Positions 9,401 to 17,829 of a stretch of DNA of 25,844 nucleotides are shown piece by piece. Location: positions 1 to 25,844 of IMG/VR virus record IMGVR_UViG_3300025118_000122; one strand, 5' to 3'. How positions within the stretch are numbered: the stretch's first letter is position 1; each line of letters begins with the position of its first letter. The translations under genes and the position numbers were made by a program. A model generated the notes under the pieces. It was not told the DNA's origin. It did not search any database and saw nothing but the letters and a program-made list of their open reading frames with translations. This stretch comes from a virus.

Positions 9401-10404
9401 ACAGCTCTACCTGCTTCATCAGGTCCAAGGTTATTTACAAATGCATTATACTCTCTGCCTTCAGGATCAGCTTTTATAGCTGCTTCCATTTCAGCATTCT
9501 GAGCTGCTTCTTTAGCTCGTCTACCAGAATCAACAGCTTCTGTTACTGCATTATCGTATTCAGAAGAGGCAGCAGTTCTACGTGCTATTATCTGTTCTGC
9601 TTCTACATCTCTAGGTATAAGCTTAGTCTTTTTTCCAAAAGCAAAAGCTGCACCAAGTAGTTCTACACTACCAGACAAAGCTGCTGCTTCAAATACATTC
9701 TTCTTATATCTAACATCAGGACTATCACTAGCTCTAGTTGCCCATGGTATATCCCATCCTAACCAGTTGTTAAGAGTACCTGCTAAGTTATCATCTGTCT
9801 GTGAATGAGATGATATAGCAGCTACACCTGTATCAACACCTGTCCATGCAGCTACACTACCTAATGTTTTTACATAATTAGGTAATGTCATAGAAGCTGT
9901 TGCAGCCCTAGCTGAGCCTGTCAGAACAGTACCACCATATAAAGTAGGTATAATTATAGAAGCTGCATCTCTAGTTAATTTAGCAGCTGGATGGTTATAA
10001 CGTGGTGAGTTTTTATCCCACCATTCATCAATAGGTTTAAGTCCAGGTATAAGGCCAATAGCATCTGTTGCAAAATCAGCTACACCTAAAGCAGGTAAAG
10101 CACCTGCATGTAGAAGCTCTTCTATAGGACGTGTCCATTCAGGTTTACTATCCCAAGCTTCTTGACTTATATTATCAGGTTTTATAGGACCATAATTATT
10201 TTTCTGATCTTCGTAACCACCCCAAGAGTAATCACCAGGACCACCTTTCTCAGCTTGATCTGTAGTCAGACGTTCAGGATCTATAGGTTCAACCCCAGAG
10301 CCTTCCTCTTTCTTTTCTTGGTATGCATTCTCAGCATCTAACGCATCATCTAAGCGTCTGTCAGTAGGAGCTATGTCATACTTATATTCTTGTTCTTCAG
10401 CCAT
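6472..10404 (-). CDS. Large internal virion protein, T7 gp16-like
   Basis: This 1310-aa protein has the size (T7 gp16 is about 1318 aa) and position (between gp15-like and fibre genes) of the largest T7 internal core protein, which is ejected at infection and spans the envelope. The start has a perfect AAGGAGGT ribosome site (10409-10416) inside the end of the previous gene; the two genes overlap by eight bases. Hydrophobic or Ala-rich helices occur at about residues 100-120, 145-200 and 238-257. Further ones occur around GLLLGLAPARALLGNATMTA and the IMGSTLVMGTGLWALQG segment. The region after that, with GWQPRSIKNPITGEWRSYEG, is a pattern I recognise from podoviral core proteins. I see no lytic transglycosylase motif in the N-terminal 250 residues, unlike T7 gp16; the N-terminus is acidic and low in complexity instead. 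Confidence 0.8.
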   Translation of the reverse strand: MAEEQEYKYDIAPTDRRLDDALDAENAYQEKKEEGSGVEPIDPERLTTDQAEKGGPGDYSWGGYEDQKNNYGPIKPDNISQEAWDSKPEWTRPIEELLHAGALPALGVADFATDAIGLIPGLKPIDEWWDKNSPRYNHPAAKLTRDAASIIIPTLYGGTVLTGSARAATASMTLPNYVKTLGSVAAWTGVDTGVAAISSHSQTDDNLAGTLNNWLGWDIPWATRASDSPDVRYKKNVFEAAALSGSVELLGAAFAFGKKTKLIPRDVEAEQIIARRTAASSEYDNAVTEAVDSGRRAKEAAQNAEMEAAIKADPEGREYNAFVNNLGPDEAGRAVINTQPDPIMAKVNQAQIQNNIDTTFGRAAPVVDEAFNKKFLHAINGDDRAKQLDQLFNSISPNVDAVINGKTITAEQMNRAVDNLTNAMFGKDLPLREFEFIVDDMKSTVFNSNAFLDEEQWLIASKAFKNAYDTLFDPNQMRASAMLSQQAGDNVADAAAAVKMLGDQVDTTRQMNIIFDKMNLLGQEVGTNQYIVKKAKEYQRLKEAGNIEDVIRWMDQQGPAFDKYIREIKATGGKLNDTLKAIAKENPHFYKPFVEAYDATNGSVDELHKLHRLTEDNVGVLKKAIVDTNPKVPSMLIKQLHGARINGLLLGLAPARALLGNATMTALKPASIMAGALAQGDFKAFKRATWVFGGIEENFRRGLKVMKRDWDLAVKNPEEAMLRGRADLKQARMDQLEYMDSMADAWRAAKEPGWKGKYAMWQLTKAVSWWNKQQFVRWGTSALYAIDGMTNSFMASGMARARAYDSLAKDFNGSVNFNAFSKKQNELYSQAFDASGKLTDEAAKHASREIALNLDNEMVKAFDDFLEYVPAARGLFLFPRTGVNSVQLAWTFNPLSSAFNVALPKVKRTLRATTKAEKLDVLRNHGIEIADGLKLEEAFQSLKSEYIGRQIMGSTLVMGTGLWALQGNMTGNGPQDGAERARMLRMGWQPRSIKNPITGEWRSYEGFEPFASLMGLTSDVVYQMNRMDQAVGEDIFRKIAFAASMNVTNNTFVSGFKPLVDMLSGDPTAWNRFFAQQFDQTAIPFRGIRSILNNAISPGLRDVNNDFFSYMQNANKFLMPTGEEAALPELLDVFTGKPIKGYESITQAANALLPMFKQNGSMEPWRQWMLSTGWDGMTKLRTNKFTGQPLTAHERHFINNWIGKNANLKGQVIKLMTENDGYFQGKMKEYDRKLKGKVNIKEWVVHRELDLIIDRAYNGAWDALEAYNAEQGYSSQGRELKMLKHQMRQGNVSGASETQKRLKKLHQMAK

Positions 10405-13141
10405 AGAAACCTCCTTCTACTTTTAGTTGGAAAGCTCGTGGATGTAGAAGTGCAGGTTCATTAAAACCTAATGGACCTAGTTTTTCTTCAGTCATTAATC
10501 TGTAAGTACTCTCCAGTAGTAAGCGTTCTTGTGGATCTTGTATTCCATCTAGCATTCTCATACCATTAGTTTTAAAATAAGCTTCAAATAACTTATCTTG
10601 AATAACAGCTGTAAATTTATCATTCATAGAGAGACCAGCTAATTCAACAGCTTCTGTTAAAGATTCAGAATCAAATCCATAACGACCAGCTAGTAAGAAT
10701 TTCTCGCCTTGCTGTAATGTAACGATATCACTTATAGAACGAGTACTGATATCAAAGCCTAATTTCTCGTAGCTATTACCTTTATCTGTTCTGTTATAAT
10801 CTTCATCTTCACTTAGTAAGGATTGAGCTTGTTCAACTACAGGCTTACTATAAATAGGATTCATCTGGCTTTCACAAGCTGCTCTATTTATATCGCAATA
10901 ACCCCAGTTATTGAGAAGACGTTGTGCTCTAGGACTGAATCTATTGTAAGTTTTCTCTACGTCTTTAATATACCAATCAGGATAAGGTTGTATCATAGTA
11001 CCTTTACCTGTCTCCTTAACTCTAGAATTATGATACTCAATTTGAGCTTGTTCAATTTTTAAAGCTTTAGGACTATTAGGTGTATGACCTATTGTTGATT
11101 CTAAGAAAACAGCTCTAGGTATCATACCATAAGATTGGTCATTATTTAAAGCTATAGATTTCTTCTCAAGTTCATCTCTATTTACTAGAGGTGTACTATA
11201 CATTAAGTTATGATTATTAGCAAACTCAACTAAGCCGCCATTGTCATCTACATCTATCTTAACCCAGTCACCAGTAGCTCTATAACCTTGAAACTCTCTT
11301 GATTGAGTTGTTTCATTATAAACAGGTTCAAAGTCTCCACCTTTCTCTAGGATCTTAGCTGAGATATACTTACGAGTATTATCTAAAGCATCCGAATGAC
11401 TCATACCACTTTGAGTTAAGCCTTTATAATAATTAGTAGCCATTGTCATGGCACCTATTCTAGCACTTAACCTTACATCACTCTTATCATCAAGTACAGT
11501 AGCAGGTATACGATTCTTCAGCATACTATCTACAGTAGCTTCAATTTGTTTCTTAGAACCGTAGTCACCTTCAGTAGGTAAGAATTGATTATTCTTATTA
11601 ACTAATGCTATTAATGAAGATTCTGTTGCTATAGAAGGTTTCAATAATCTAACCTCTTCAGCTGTAACCCTTTCACCACGAGCTATCCTACCTTGAACAG
11701 TAGCTAAAGCTTGTGAATCATTAGCAGCATTCTGACCTCTAGTCATTACATCAGTAATAAATCTAGCTGATTCTTTATAGTTATTCTGAGGTGCATTAGC
11801 TATAGCAAGCATCTTAGCCCATGTTTCAGGAGGTGGGTTCTCACCAGCTAAACCATGTAAGTCAGAAAGGAATTGAGCATCTTTAATCTTTGTTTGCTTA
11901 GTACCTAACTGTGCTACAGCCATAGCTTGAGTAGCATTTTTAACACCAGCTTGTTCAATAGCAGACCATTCTCTTTCAAAGAATTGACCAAAGGTTTTAT
12001 TTGCTCCACCTATTGTCATTGGATGGTTTTTTAATGCTTGTATTTGATTCCAACTAATTTGATTAGTTTGTAAACCATGAGTTATTGTCCCAACAACACG
12101 ATGCCTAGCTGATCTCATAGACTCTCTAGTAGACGTATCACCACCAGCATAGTACTTAATTAGATTTTCTATACCAGCTCCAGGTCTAACTATACCATCT
12201 CTTTGAGGCAAAAGAGCATCTTTAAGGAAGGTCATTTCATCTTCCCATTGACGATTAACTGCAGTCTTCTGAGCTTCTCTAGTTTTAATACCAAGTTGCG
12301 CAGCTCTCGCTCTATCCATTACCTCATAACTACCAGCCAATGCAAGCGATTTAGAGCTTGGAGCATTAGCTCCAGCCTCTCTACGACGTTTGGCATCTAG
12401 TAATTGAAGTACAGTATGAACTTGGTCTGAACCTTTAGCTGAGTGCAGATCAACCTGTTGCCCAGCTATCTCTACCTTAGTATTACGATTCTCTGCATAG
12501 TAAAGTCCAGTATCCATAGCCCATCTATTGGCATGGGCTTTAGCCATTGCAACAGCTCTATAACCACTGATATTTCTTACTCTATCAATAACATCATCAG
12601 GTGTTCCATCAAGACCTAACTTCTGTAGTAGTAATTCACGTTGAGCAGAATCTTGCCAGACTTCATCTGTTACACTTTTCAGTGCATTCATCTTTTCCCA
12701 GCCTATGCCATGCTCATTCTTCAGTTGATGTTGCCATATATCAGCATCTTCCTTACGCTTTGCATCGAACTTTTTATATAATTCAGTACCAGTTTTAGTT
12801 AGAGCAAGTAATGATTTTACATTATTCTCTTGTGCACGTTGTCTAGCGTCAGCATTTGCAGAAAGTGCTCGTAAGTTTGCATCTTTTTGGTCGTGAATCG
12901 CCTGCGAAAAACTTTGCCTTAGCTTGAAGTTATCCGCACGATTCTTAGCCTCTATCTGTGCATTGTTTTCTAAGGCATTGATTACTCTACCAGCTTGTTT
13001 GTTATTCCAATCCACTTCCTGTTGCATACCACGCAAGGTTTCTAAGCCTTGCCTGCGTATCTTTTCAGATGGATCAGGAACTTTAACTAGATTAGCACCA
13101 AAGCCTTTTTGTTGGGCGTACCCTTTATATAGAATGGCCAT
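10397..13141 (-). CDS. Internal virion protein, T7 gp15-like, with C-terminal muramidase-like domain
   Basis: This 914-aa protein sits between the gp14 and gp16 equivalents. Residues about 25-145 are Lys/Glu/Gln/Ala-rich helix, likely coiled coil, and most of the rest is helical with no obvious membrane span, as in T7 gp15 (747 aa). It is about 170 residues longer than T7 gp15. The C-terminal part (about 770-870) explains this: SDIVTLQQGEKFLLAGRYGF at 804-823, then an LTEAV and QDKLFEAYF run. This follows the phage muramidase layout '..aaGRYQf..sTL..av..lGl....F....QD.l..'. A candidate catalytic Glu lies in SEDEDYNRTDKG (777-788). The usual GRYQ is GRYG here. The start codon follows the previous stop by nine bases without a strong ribosome site. 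The gp15 assignment is by position and length; the enzyme domain is an inference from motif layout. Confidence 0.75.
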   Translation of the reverse strand: MAILYKGYAQQKGFGANLVKVPDPSEKIRRQGLETLRGMQQEVDWNNKQAGRVINALENNAQIEAKNRADNFKLRQSFSQAIHDQKDANLRALSANADARQRAQENNVKSLLALTKTGTELYKKFDAKRKEDADIWQHQLKNEHGIGWEKMNALKSVTDEVWQDSAQRELLLQKLGLDGTPDDVIDRVRNISGYRAVAMAKAHANRWAMDTGLYYAENRNTKVEIAGQQVDLHSAKGSDQVHTVLQLLDAKRRREAGANAPSSKSLALAGSYEVMDRARAAQLGIKTREAQKTAVNRQWEDEMTFLKDALLPQRDGIVRPGAGIENLIKYYAGGDTSTRESMRSARHRVVGTITHGLQTNQISWNQIQALKNHPMTIGGANKTFGQFFEREWSAIEQAGVKNATQAMAVAQLGTKQTKIKDAQFLSDLHGLAGENPPPETWAKMLAIANAPQNNYKESARFITDVMTRGQNAANDSQALATVQGRIARGERVTAEEVRLLKPSIATESSLIALVNKNNQFLPTEGDYGSKKQIEATVDSMLKNRIPATVLDDKSDVRLSARIGAMTMATNYYKGLTQSGMSHSDALDNTRKYISAKILEKGGDFEPVYNETTQSREFQGYRATGDWVKIDVDDNGGLVEFANNHNLMYSTPLVNRDELEKKSIALNNDQSYGMIPRAVFLESTIGHTPNSPKALKIEQAQIEYHNSRVKETGKGTMIQPYPDWYIKDVEKTYNRFSPRAQRLLNNWGYCDINRAACESQMNPIYSKPVVEQAQSLLSEDEDYNRTDKGNSYEKLGFDISTRSISDIVTLQQGEKFLLAGRYGFDSESLTEAVELAGLSMNDKFTAVIQDKLFEAYFKTNGMRMLDGIQDPQERLLLESTYRLMTEEKLGPLGFNEPALLHPRAFQLKVEGGFYG

Positions 13142-13150
13142 TTAGTTTGT

Positions 13151-14350
13151 TTAAGTTGTAACGACTTCCATAGTGACATCCAGCTTACTGTAGTCAACTT
13201 TATAGAATCCGTCTTTTTCAGTTTGTCCAACGGCATCATTACGACCCATTGCTATTAGATCTTGGGCAGATGTTCCCATATATTTAGGACCATGCTCACC
13301 ATCAAATCTATATCTAAATGTGTATTTAGGTATACCTGATGGTGATGTACCTACACGAGTTATATCATATTTCAATCTATCGTCAGATGGGAATCCAGGG
13401 AACATAGAAGCAACTTGAAGACCCATACCCACTGCACCCATAAAGCCGCCACCGCCGCCTGATCCTTCACCTTGAACTGGTCTAAATTCTTCCCACTGAG
13501 CTTCAGTAGGTCTAGCAGGTGGTGCAAGCATCTTAGGTTTAGGTAGATCAAGTGGTTTACTCAACTGTGGTTTAGCTTGTGGTTCAGGTGCAATACGTGA
13601 TTCAGCTCCCATATCAGCAGAGTACTTCTGTAGTGCAATCTGCATGTTATCAGCTTCATACTGATCACCAGAACTCTCCATACTTTTCTGAAGCTGTCTT
13701 TGTTTAAAGTTAGCTTCTGTACCAGCACGTTCTAAAGCAAATTGATATCCAGTCTCTTCTCTAGTAATTTGATCTACTAATTGAGACTGTGCTCTACCTT
13801 GTTCAGCTAATACAGCTTGTAAGTTCTTCCTAGCACTACGACCAGATTGCCCCATTGCTCGGACTTTACCTTGATTAGCTAAACTTTTTAAAGCTACCTG
13901 ATCATATTTATAATTTTTATCAGCTCTACTGGCTTGAATTTTACTAGTAAGTTCTCTACCTTGATGAGCTTGAGCCATTAAAAGGTCTTCATTTTTAAAA
14001 CCTATCTCTGTCAACCTCTCATTATACTTTCTAGTATTATCATTAGTTGATATCTCAGCTGCTAATGCATTGTAATCTAATTGTTTATGATACGTTTGTA
14101 TACTAGCATTGTACGCTTTGACCATATTTTGATAGTCAAAGATACGCATAGTCTCTTTATCTTTCCACTCATTCTGAGCTAGAGCATTCTTATGCTCGCG
14201 TATCTGCTCTTGATTGTATTGTTGGGCTTCAAATTGATCAGCACTAAAATCATGTGCGTTGACCATTTGCTCATAGTCAAATCTCCAACTATTTTCTCTT
14301 ACAGCAAATTGCGCGTCGGTTTCACCGCCGCCGCCTCCACCACCTGACAT
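13151..14350 (-). CDS. Internal core protein, T7 gp14-like, with C-terminal peptidase S74 chaperone domain
   Basis: The ATG is preceded by a strong AGGAGGA four bases away, so the start is secure. The protein (399 aa) opens with a run of seven glycines. It then has a long Gln/Lys/Ala/Glu-rich helical region (about 20-250) with FDYEQMVNAH and FDYQNMVKAY as a degenerate repeat, typical of gp14-type core proteins (T7 gp14 is 196 aa). A Pro-rich linker and a Gly-rich hydrophobic segment (GFMGAVGMGLQVASMFPGF) lead to residues 322-399. These start with SDDRLK and continue with YMGTSAQDLIA and FYKVDYSKLDV. That is the intramolecular chaperone/peptidase S74 signature, with Ser322 and Lys327 spaced as the catalytic dyad of endosialidase-type domains. 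Cleavage at Ser322 would release about 78 residues. The core-protein assignment rests mainly on position and composition. Confidence 0.8.
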   Translation of the reverse strand: MSGGGGGGGETDAQFAVRENSWRFDYEQMVNAHDFSADQFEAQQYNQEQIREHKNALAQNEWKDKETMRIFDYQNMVKAYNASIQTYHKQLDYNALAAEISTNDNTRKYNERLTEIGFKNEDLLMAQAHQGRELTSKIQASRADKNYKYDQVALKSLANQGKVRAMGQSGRSARKNLQAVLAEQGRAQSQLVDQITREETGYQFALERAGTEANFKQRQLQKSMESSGDQYEADNMQIALQKYSADMGAESRIAPEPQAKPQLSKPLDLPKPKMLAPPARPTEAQWEEFRPVQGEGSGGGGGFMGAVGMGLQVASMFPGFPSDDRLKYDITRVGTSPSGIPKYTFRYRFDGEHGPKYMGTSAQDLIAMGRNDAVGQTEKDGFYKVDYSKLDVTMEVVTT

Positions 14351-14359
14351 ATGTTCCTC

Positions 14360-14773
14360 CTAAATGTTTTTGGTTATTACGGAATACTCATTATCCCATT
14401 TAAGTTTTCTAGCTAGACCCTTCCGGGTCCATGCCTCTATAGAATCACAACCTTTACTTTTAGCAAAGTATTCTATAGTATCAAATAAATCTATCCATGC
14501 CTCATAATCATGTCCTGATTTTGTTGACCAAGTTATAATTCTAAATACTTTCTTTCGTGGATAATCTATAATCTCACCAACTAAGGCGCTTTGTATTTCA
14601 TCATTAGTATAACCTATAAATAGATGTTCTTTATTTCCAAGTAAAAGCTTTAATACATCTTCTGGAAGCATTTCTCCATTAGCGTGTGTTAAAGCCTTTT
14701 CTATTAAAGGTTTAACTTCAATCCAAATGTATGGTATTTCATTTGGCTGTACAAGCTGCGCCTGATTAATCAT
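14360..14773 (-). CDS. T7 gp13-like small protein, GNAT-like fold
   Basis: At 137 aa it has the length of T7 gp13 (138 aa) and the same slot between tail tube B and the first internal core protein. The sequence has the layout of an acetyltransferase-like (GNAT) domain: an N-terminal helix IWIEVKPLIEKAL, a strand LFIGYTNDE followed by ALVGEIIDYPRKKVFRIITW, then a helix WIDLFDTIEYFAKSKGCDSI and the terminal AWTRKGLARKLKW. A clear acetyl-CoA loop (Q/RxxGxG/A) is not evident, so catalysis is doubtful. Its ATG overlaps the stop of the tail tube B gene (ATGA), implying coupled translation. In T7, gp13 is needed for core assembly; the same role here is inferred. Confidence 0.65.
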   Translation of the reverse strand: MINQAQLVQPNEIPYIWIEVKPLIEKALTHANGEMLPEDVLKLLLGNKEHLFIGYTNDEIQSALVGEIIDYPRKKVFRIITWSTKSGHDYEAWIDLFDTIEYFAKSKGCDSIEAWTRKGLARKLKWDNEYSVITKNI

Positions 14774-17700
14774 GTTCGTCGGTAATAGCGGGGTGAGTAG
14801 TTACCTTCCCAAGCCATAGCAGTCAAAGCTACAGGGAAAGGTGAGTCGCTAAAGACTCTAAGTGTATAATTATCTGTTCTTTGGTGTATCGGTACTGTGA
14901 ATACACTCTGTGTTTCAATAGGTACATCATCACCTAAGTAATAGTTAGCATCTTGAGTAGGCTGCAATGTATACCAATTATCTACATAAATTTCAATAGA
15001 CTCAGCTGGTGTTGTAATGTTACCTGCTGTAACTGCATCGGCAGGGGCAGAACCAAAGGTTACAGTCACCTTATCTTCAAGTGTAGCATGATCAGCAACA
15101 GTATAATCAGTAGTTAAAATCTGTTTAGCACCATTAACTTTTACTATAATATCTGCTTTATCTTTAACAGAAAAAGAAGGCGAAAATGCCGTAGTACTAC
15201 CATCACCTGTAAAAGATTCAGTAGCAGCTTGTACGCCTTTTCTTTGTAATTTAAAACCTACAACACTAGACTGTCCAATTGAGAATTTACATCTCGCTAC
15301 TGTAAGAGCTGCTGTAAAGTCAGCAAGTTTACCTTCATTTCTAGCGTCCTGACGGAAATAAAGTTTAGGTAAAGTTATATCATAGTTATATTTATACCCT
15401 ACATATACGTTTGCCGCTTGCGCGGATAAGTCTTTTCCGGGTACTTTGAAATAGGTACCATCACCATCTGACGCACGGGTTGGTGTGATCGTAAAACCAG
15501 ACTCAGTAGTACCAGAGAAATTAGAAGTAGCATTACCAGCAATAACAATAACAGGGGTTAAGGTGGTTACATCAGAATAAGGTATGTAACATTTAGAGAA
15601 GTCTCCTGCTGTATCGTAGACAACCTTTTTATTAGATCCTCCAGCAAGACCATTATCAGCAGCTGTGTAGAAATCCATATGAGGGTTTACTTGTTGACCT
15701 TCTGCTGTAACTATAATAGCTTCTTCTGGTGTTTGAGTAAGTGTTGCACTAACTAAATTATATCTCGCTGCTCCACCTGTACCTGTTTTAATAACAGAAT
15801 ACATAGTATCTGAATCAGTCTCTACAAAGTGTACATTACCAGGAGCCTGCCAGTTAAACCATGTTTGAATAAGGTCAGTCTCTCCATCACTATAAGTACG
15901 GTAGAACCATATCTTATCTAGTGTTGTACCATACATAGCAATGAAGCTATTCTGAGGGCTACCTGCCATATTAGTAATAGTAGCTGGTATATACTCAGCA
16001 ACAACCCGTCCTATATCTACTACTCTAGGAGCTTGTCCGGCACCTTGTGGTAACATACCAAAGACTCTTGTGAAACCAGCTGTGTCATGTGTCTTACTAA
16101 CAAAGTTAATAGCTGTACCAACGTCAACAGGGTCTATATCAGGGTTCATCTTATAGTTAGATAAACCTCTAATCAGAGCTGTACTTGGTGTCAGGTTACC
16201 TTCAGTAGAGAACATCAGGAACTGCTGGTTTTGACTGAATAACAGTAAGCCTTGTGCTGTAGGTATAATACCATGTAGTGTCGCTGGTCTAATACTAGAA
16301 CAACTAATACCAATAGGATCACTATCTACTGCAGTCTGAGCTGTAGTCATATAGAAGTCAAAGAACTCTCCTGACTTACTCATTTCTACGTTGTCATCTG
16401 TTAAGAAGCCAAGTCTATTGTTGTAATAGAATGCTTGCTGTATAGTTTTATCTTGTGTACTAGCAAACATAGGATGTTCGTTAGTTAACTCATCACCCAC
16501 CTGTCTATCTACATAATCAATAGGTGAGAATATAAATTCATTCTTATCTGAGTTATATAACCTATGAGGCATAGTATCTTTATTAAGACCTAAAGACACA
16601 CCTGGTCCTATAGTCTCTTCCCATACACCAGGTCCATCTACTTCATTATTAGCTACAAATTTAGCATAGTATGAGTCAGAAGCAGAAGCTGTGTTAATGA
16701 TTTCAACTGTTCTACCATGTGTAGATTCAGCAGATAATAAACTAACACCATCTACTCTATCTTGATAGCCAGTCATAGACTCACCACCTTTACCGCCAAA
16801 TACTTTATCTAAAGTAAAAGTAATATCGCTGCCATCGTCTACTGATATTTCAATACATGTACCAACAACATCACATGATATATCAGTTATACCATCTATT
16901 CCAGTCTTCAACGCATTTAATATATCAGTTGCTTTTAAGAAGTTAGTAGTAGAAGCATCATTAGGAGCTGTATCACCAGCTTTAGTATCAACTGTTACTG
17001 TTGTTGGTGATGCACCAGATGGGTTTATAATAACTGTATACTCAGCACTGTATTCTACTAAGTGTATCCTTAGAGTAGCCTTAGTGTTAGCTGTATAGGC
17101 AGGTGCAGTCTGAGTAGTTATAACTTTAGTTTTATTAGTAACAATAGAAGTATCTCTAATAGTTAGGAAGTCATAATCTGTAGCTACAATACTATTTAAA
17201 TAAGATCCGATTACTTCACGTGCTCTAATAGTACATGTTACATCAGCATCTATTTTACTACCAGCACCTGAACCAGGTATTAAACTCTTAGATATAGTAA
17301 CAGTGTCCCCTACGTTATAGTTAGTATTTCCCTCTGCATTAACCTTTATAGCTGTACATACACCACCTGCTATTGTGACATCAACTGTCAGTCCTGAACC
17401 TGATCCACTAGTAGTGGTAGCAAGACCAGTTAATGTAGCATTTGTACCATTACCTGTACCGTCACCTGTTATTCTAAACAGAGTTCCATCATGGTCAACT
17501 GTACATTTAGTTAAATCTATAGCATTCCATACATGGATAGCTGCAGTAGCTGGTGTAGCATGACCTACTATACAACCAATATATCTTTCATCAGCATCAC
17601 GGTTATAGTAAAACCACTTAGCATTATCTAAATCATTGTTATCCCAAGCTGATCCACCATCTTCTTTCAACTGTGCTAGGAATTTAAAACCAGGTCTTTT

Positions 17701-17829
17701 TTGTAGTCCAAACGTAGGATCAGGATAAGCATTAATAGCTTGTTTAACTTGACCTGGTAGTTTCTTATCATCAGGCTGGTTAGATACACCGCCTAAAAAG
17801 TTTGGTACTGTTTGTGTTACTGCTGCCAT
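14770..17829 (-). CDS. Tail tubular protein B (nozzle), T7 gp12-like
   Basis: The N-terminus, with QTVPNFLGGVSNQPDDKKLP and NAYPDPTFGLQKRPG, is the hallmark of podoviral tail tube B proteins, which form the nozzle below the gp11 ring. Deeper signatures include the NRLGFLTDDNVEMSKSGEFF and TAQTAVDSDPI segments and a terminal region with NYYLGDDVPIETQS and SPRYYRRT. At 1019 aa it is about 225 residues longer than T7 gp12 (794 aa). Two inserted-looking beta modules account for much of this. One, around residues 130-203 (17221-17442), has SGSGSGLTVDVTIAGGVCTA and YNVGDTVTI. The other, around 871-948 (14986-15219), has FTGDGSTTAFSPSFSV and TTDYTV. The start codon overlaps the stop of tail tube A (TAATG). 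Confident family call. Confidence 0.92.
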   Translation of the reverse strand: MAAVTQTVPNFLGGVSNQPDDKKLPGQVKQAINAYPDPTFGLQKRPGFKFLAQLKEDGGSAWDNNDLDNAKWFYYNRDADERYIGCIVGHATPATAAIHVWNAIDLTKCTVDHDGTLFRITGDGTGNGTNATLTGLATTTSGSGSGLTVDVTIAGGVCTAIKVNAEGNTNYNVGDTVTISKSLIPGSGAGSKIDADVTCTIRAREVIGSYLNSIVATDYDFLTIRDTSIVTNKTKVITTQTAPAYTANTKATLRIHLVEYSAEYTVIINPSGASPTTVTVDTKAGDTAPNDASTTNFLKATDILNALKTGIDGITDISCDVVGTCIEISVDDGSDITFTLDKVFGGKGGESMTGYQDRVDGVSLLSAESTHGRTVEIINTASASDSYYAKFVANNEVDGPGVWEETIGPGVSLGLNKDTMPHRLYNSDKNEFIFSPIDYVDRQVGDELTNEHPMFASTQDKTIQQAFYYNNRLGFLTDDNVEMSKSGEFFDFYMTTAQTAVDSDPIGISCSSIRPATLHGIIPTAQGLLLFSQNQQFLMFSTEGNLTPSTALIRGLSNYKMNPDIDPVDVGTAINFVSKTHDTAGFTRVFGMLPQGAGQAPRVVDIGRVVAEYIPATITNMAGSPQNSFIAMYGTTLDKIWFYRTYSDGETDLIQTWFNWQAPGNVHFVETDSDTMYSVIKTGTGGAARYNLVSATLTQTPEEAIIVTAEGQQVNPHMDFYTAADNGLAGGSNKKVVYDTAGDFSKCYIPYSDVTTLTPVIVIAGNATSNFSGTTESGFTITPTRASDGDGTYFKVPGKDLSAQAANVYVGYKYNYDITLPKLYFRQDARNEGKLADFTAALTVARCKFSIGQSSVVGFKLQRKGVQAATESFTGDGSTTAFSPSFSVKDKADIIVKVNGAKQILTTDYTVADHATLEDKVTVTFGSAPADAVTAGNITTPAESIEIYVDNWYTLQPTQDANYYLGDDVPIETQSVFTVPIHQRTDNYTLRVFSDSPFPVALTAMAWEGNYSPRYYRRT

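Noticed and set aside
9625-10404. Lytic transglycosylase domain at the N-terminus of the gp16-like protein, as in T7
   Set aside because: I looked for the catalytic E-S and GLMQ-type motifs in the first 260 residues and found none.
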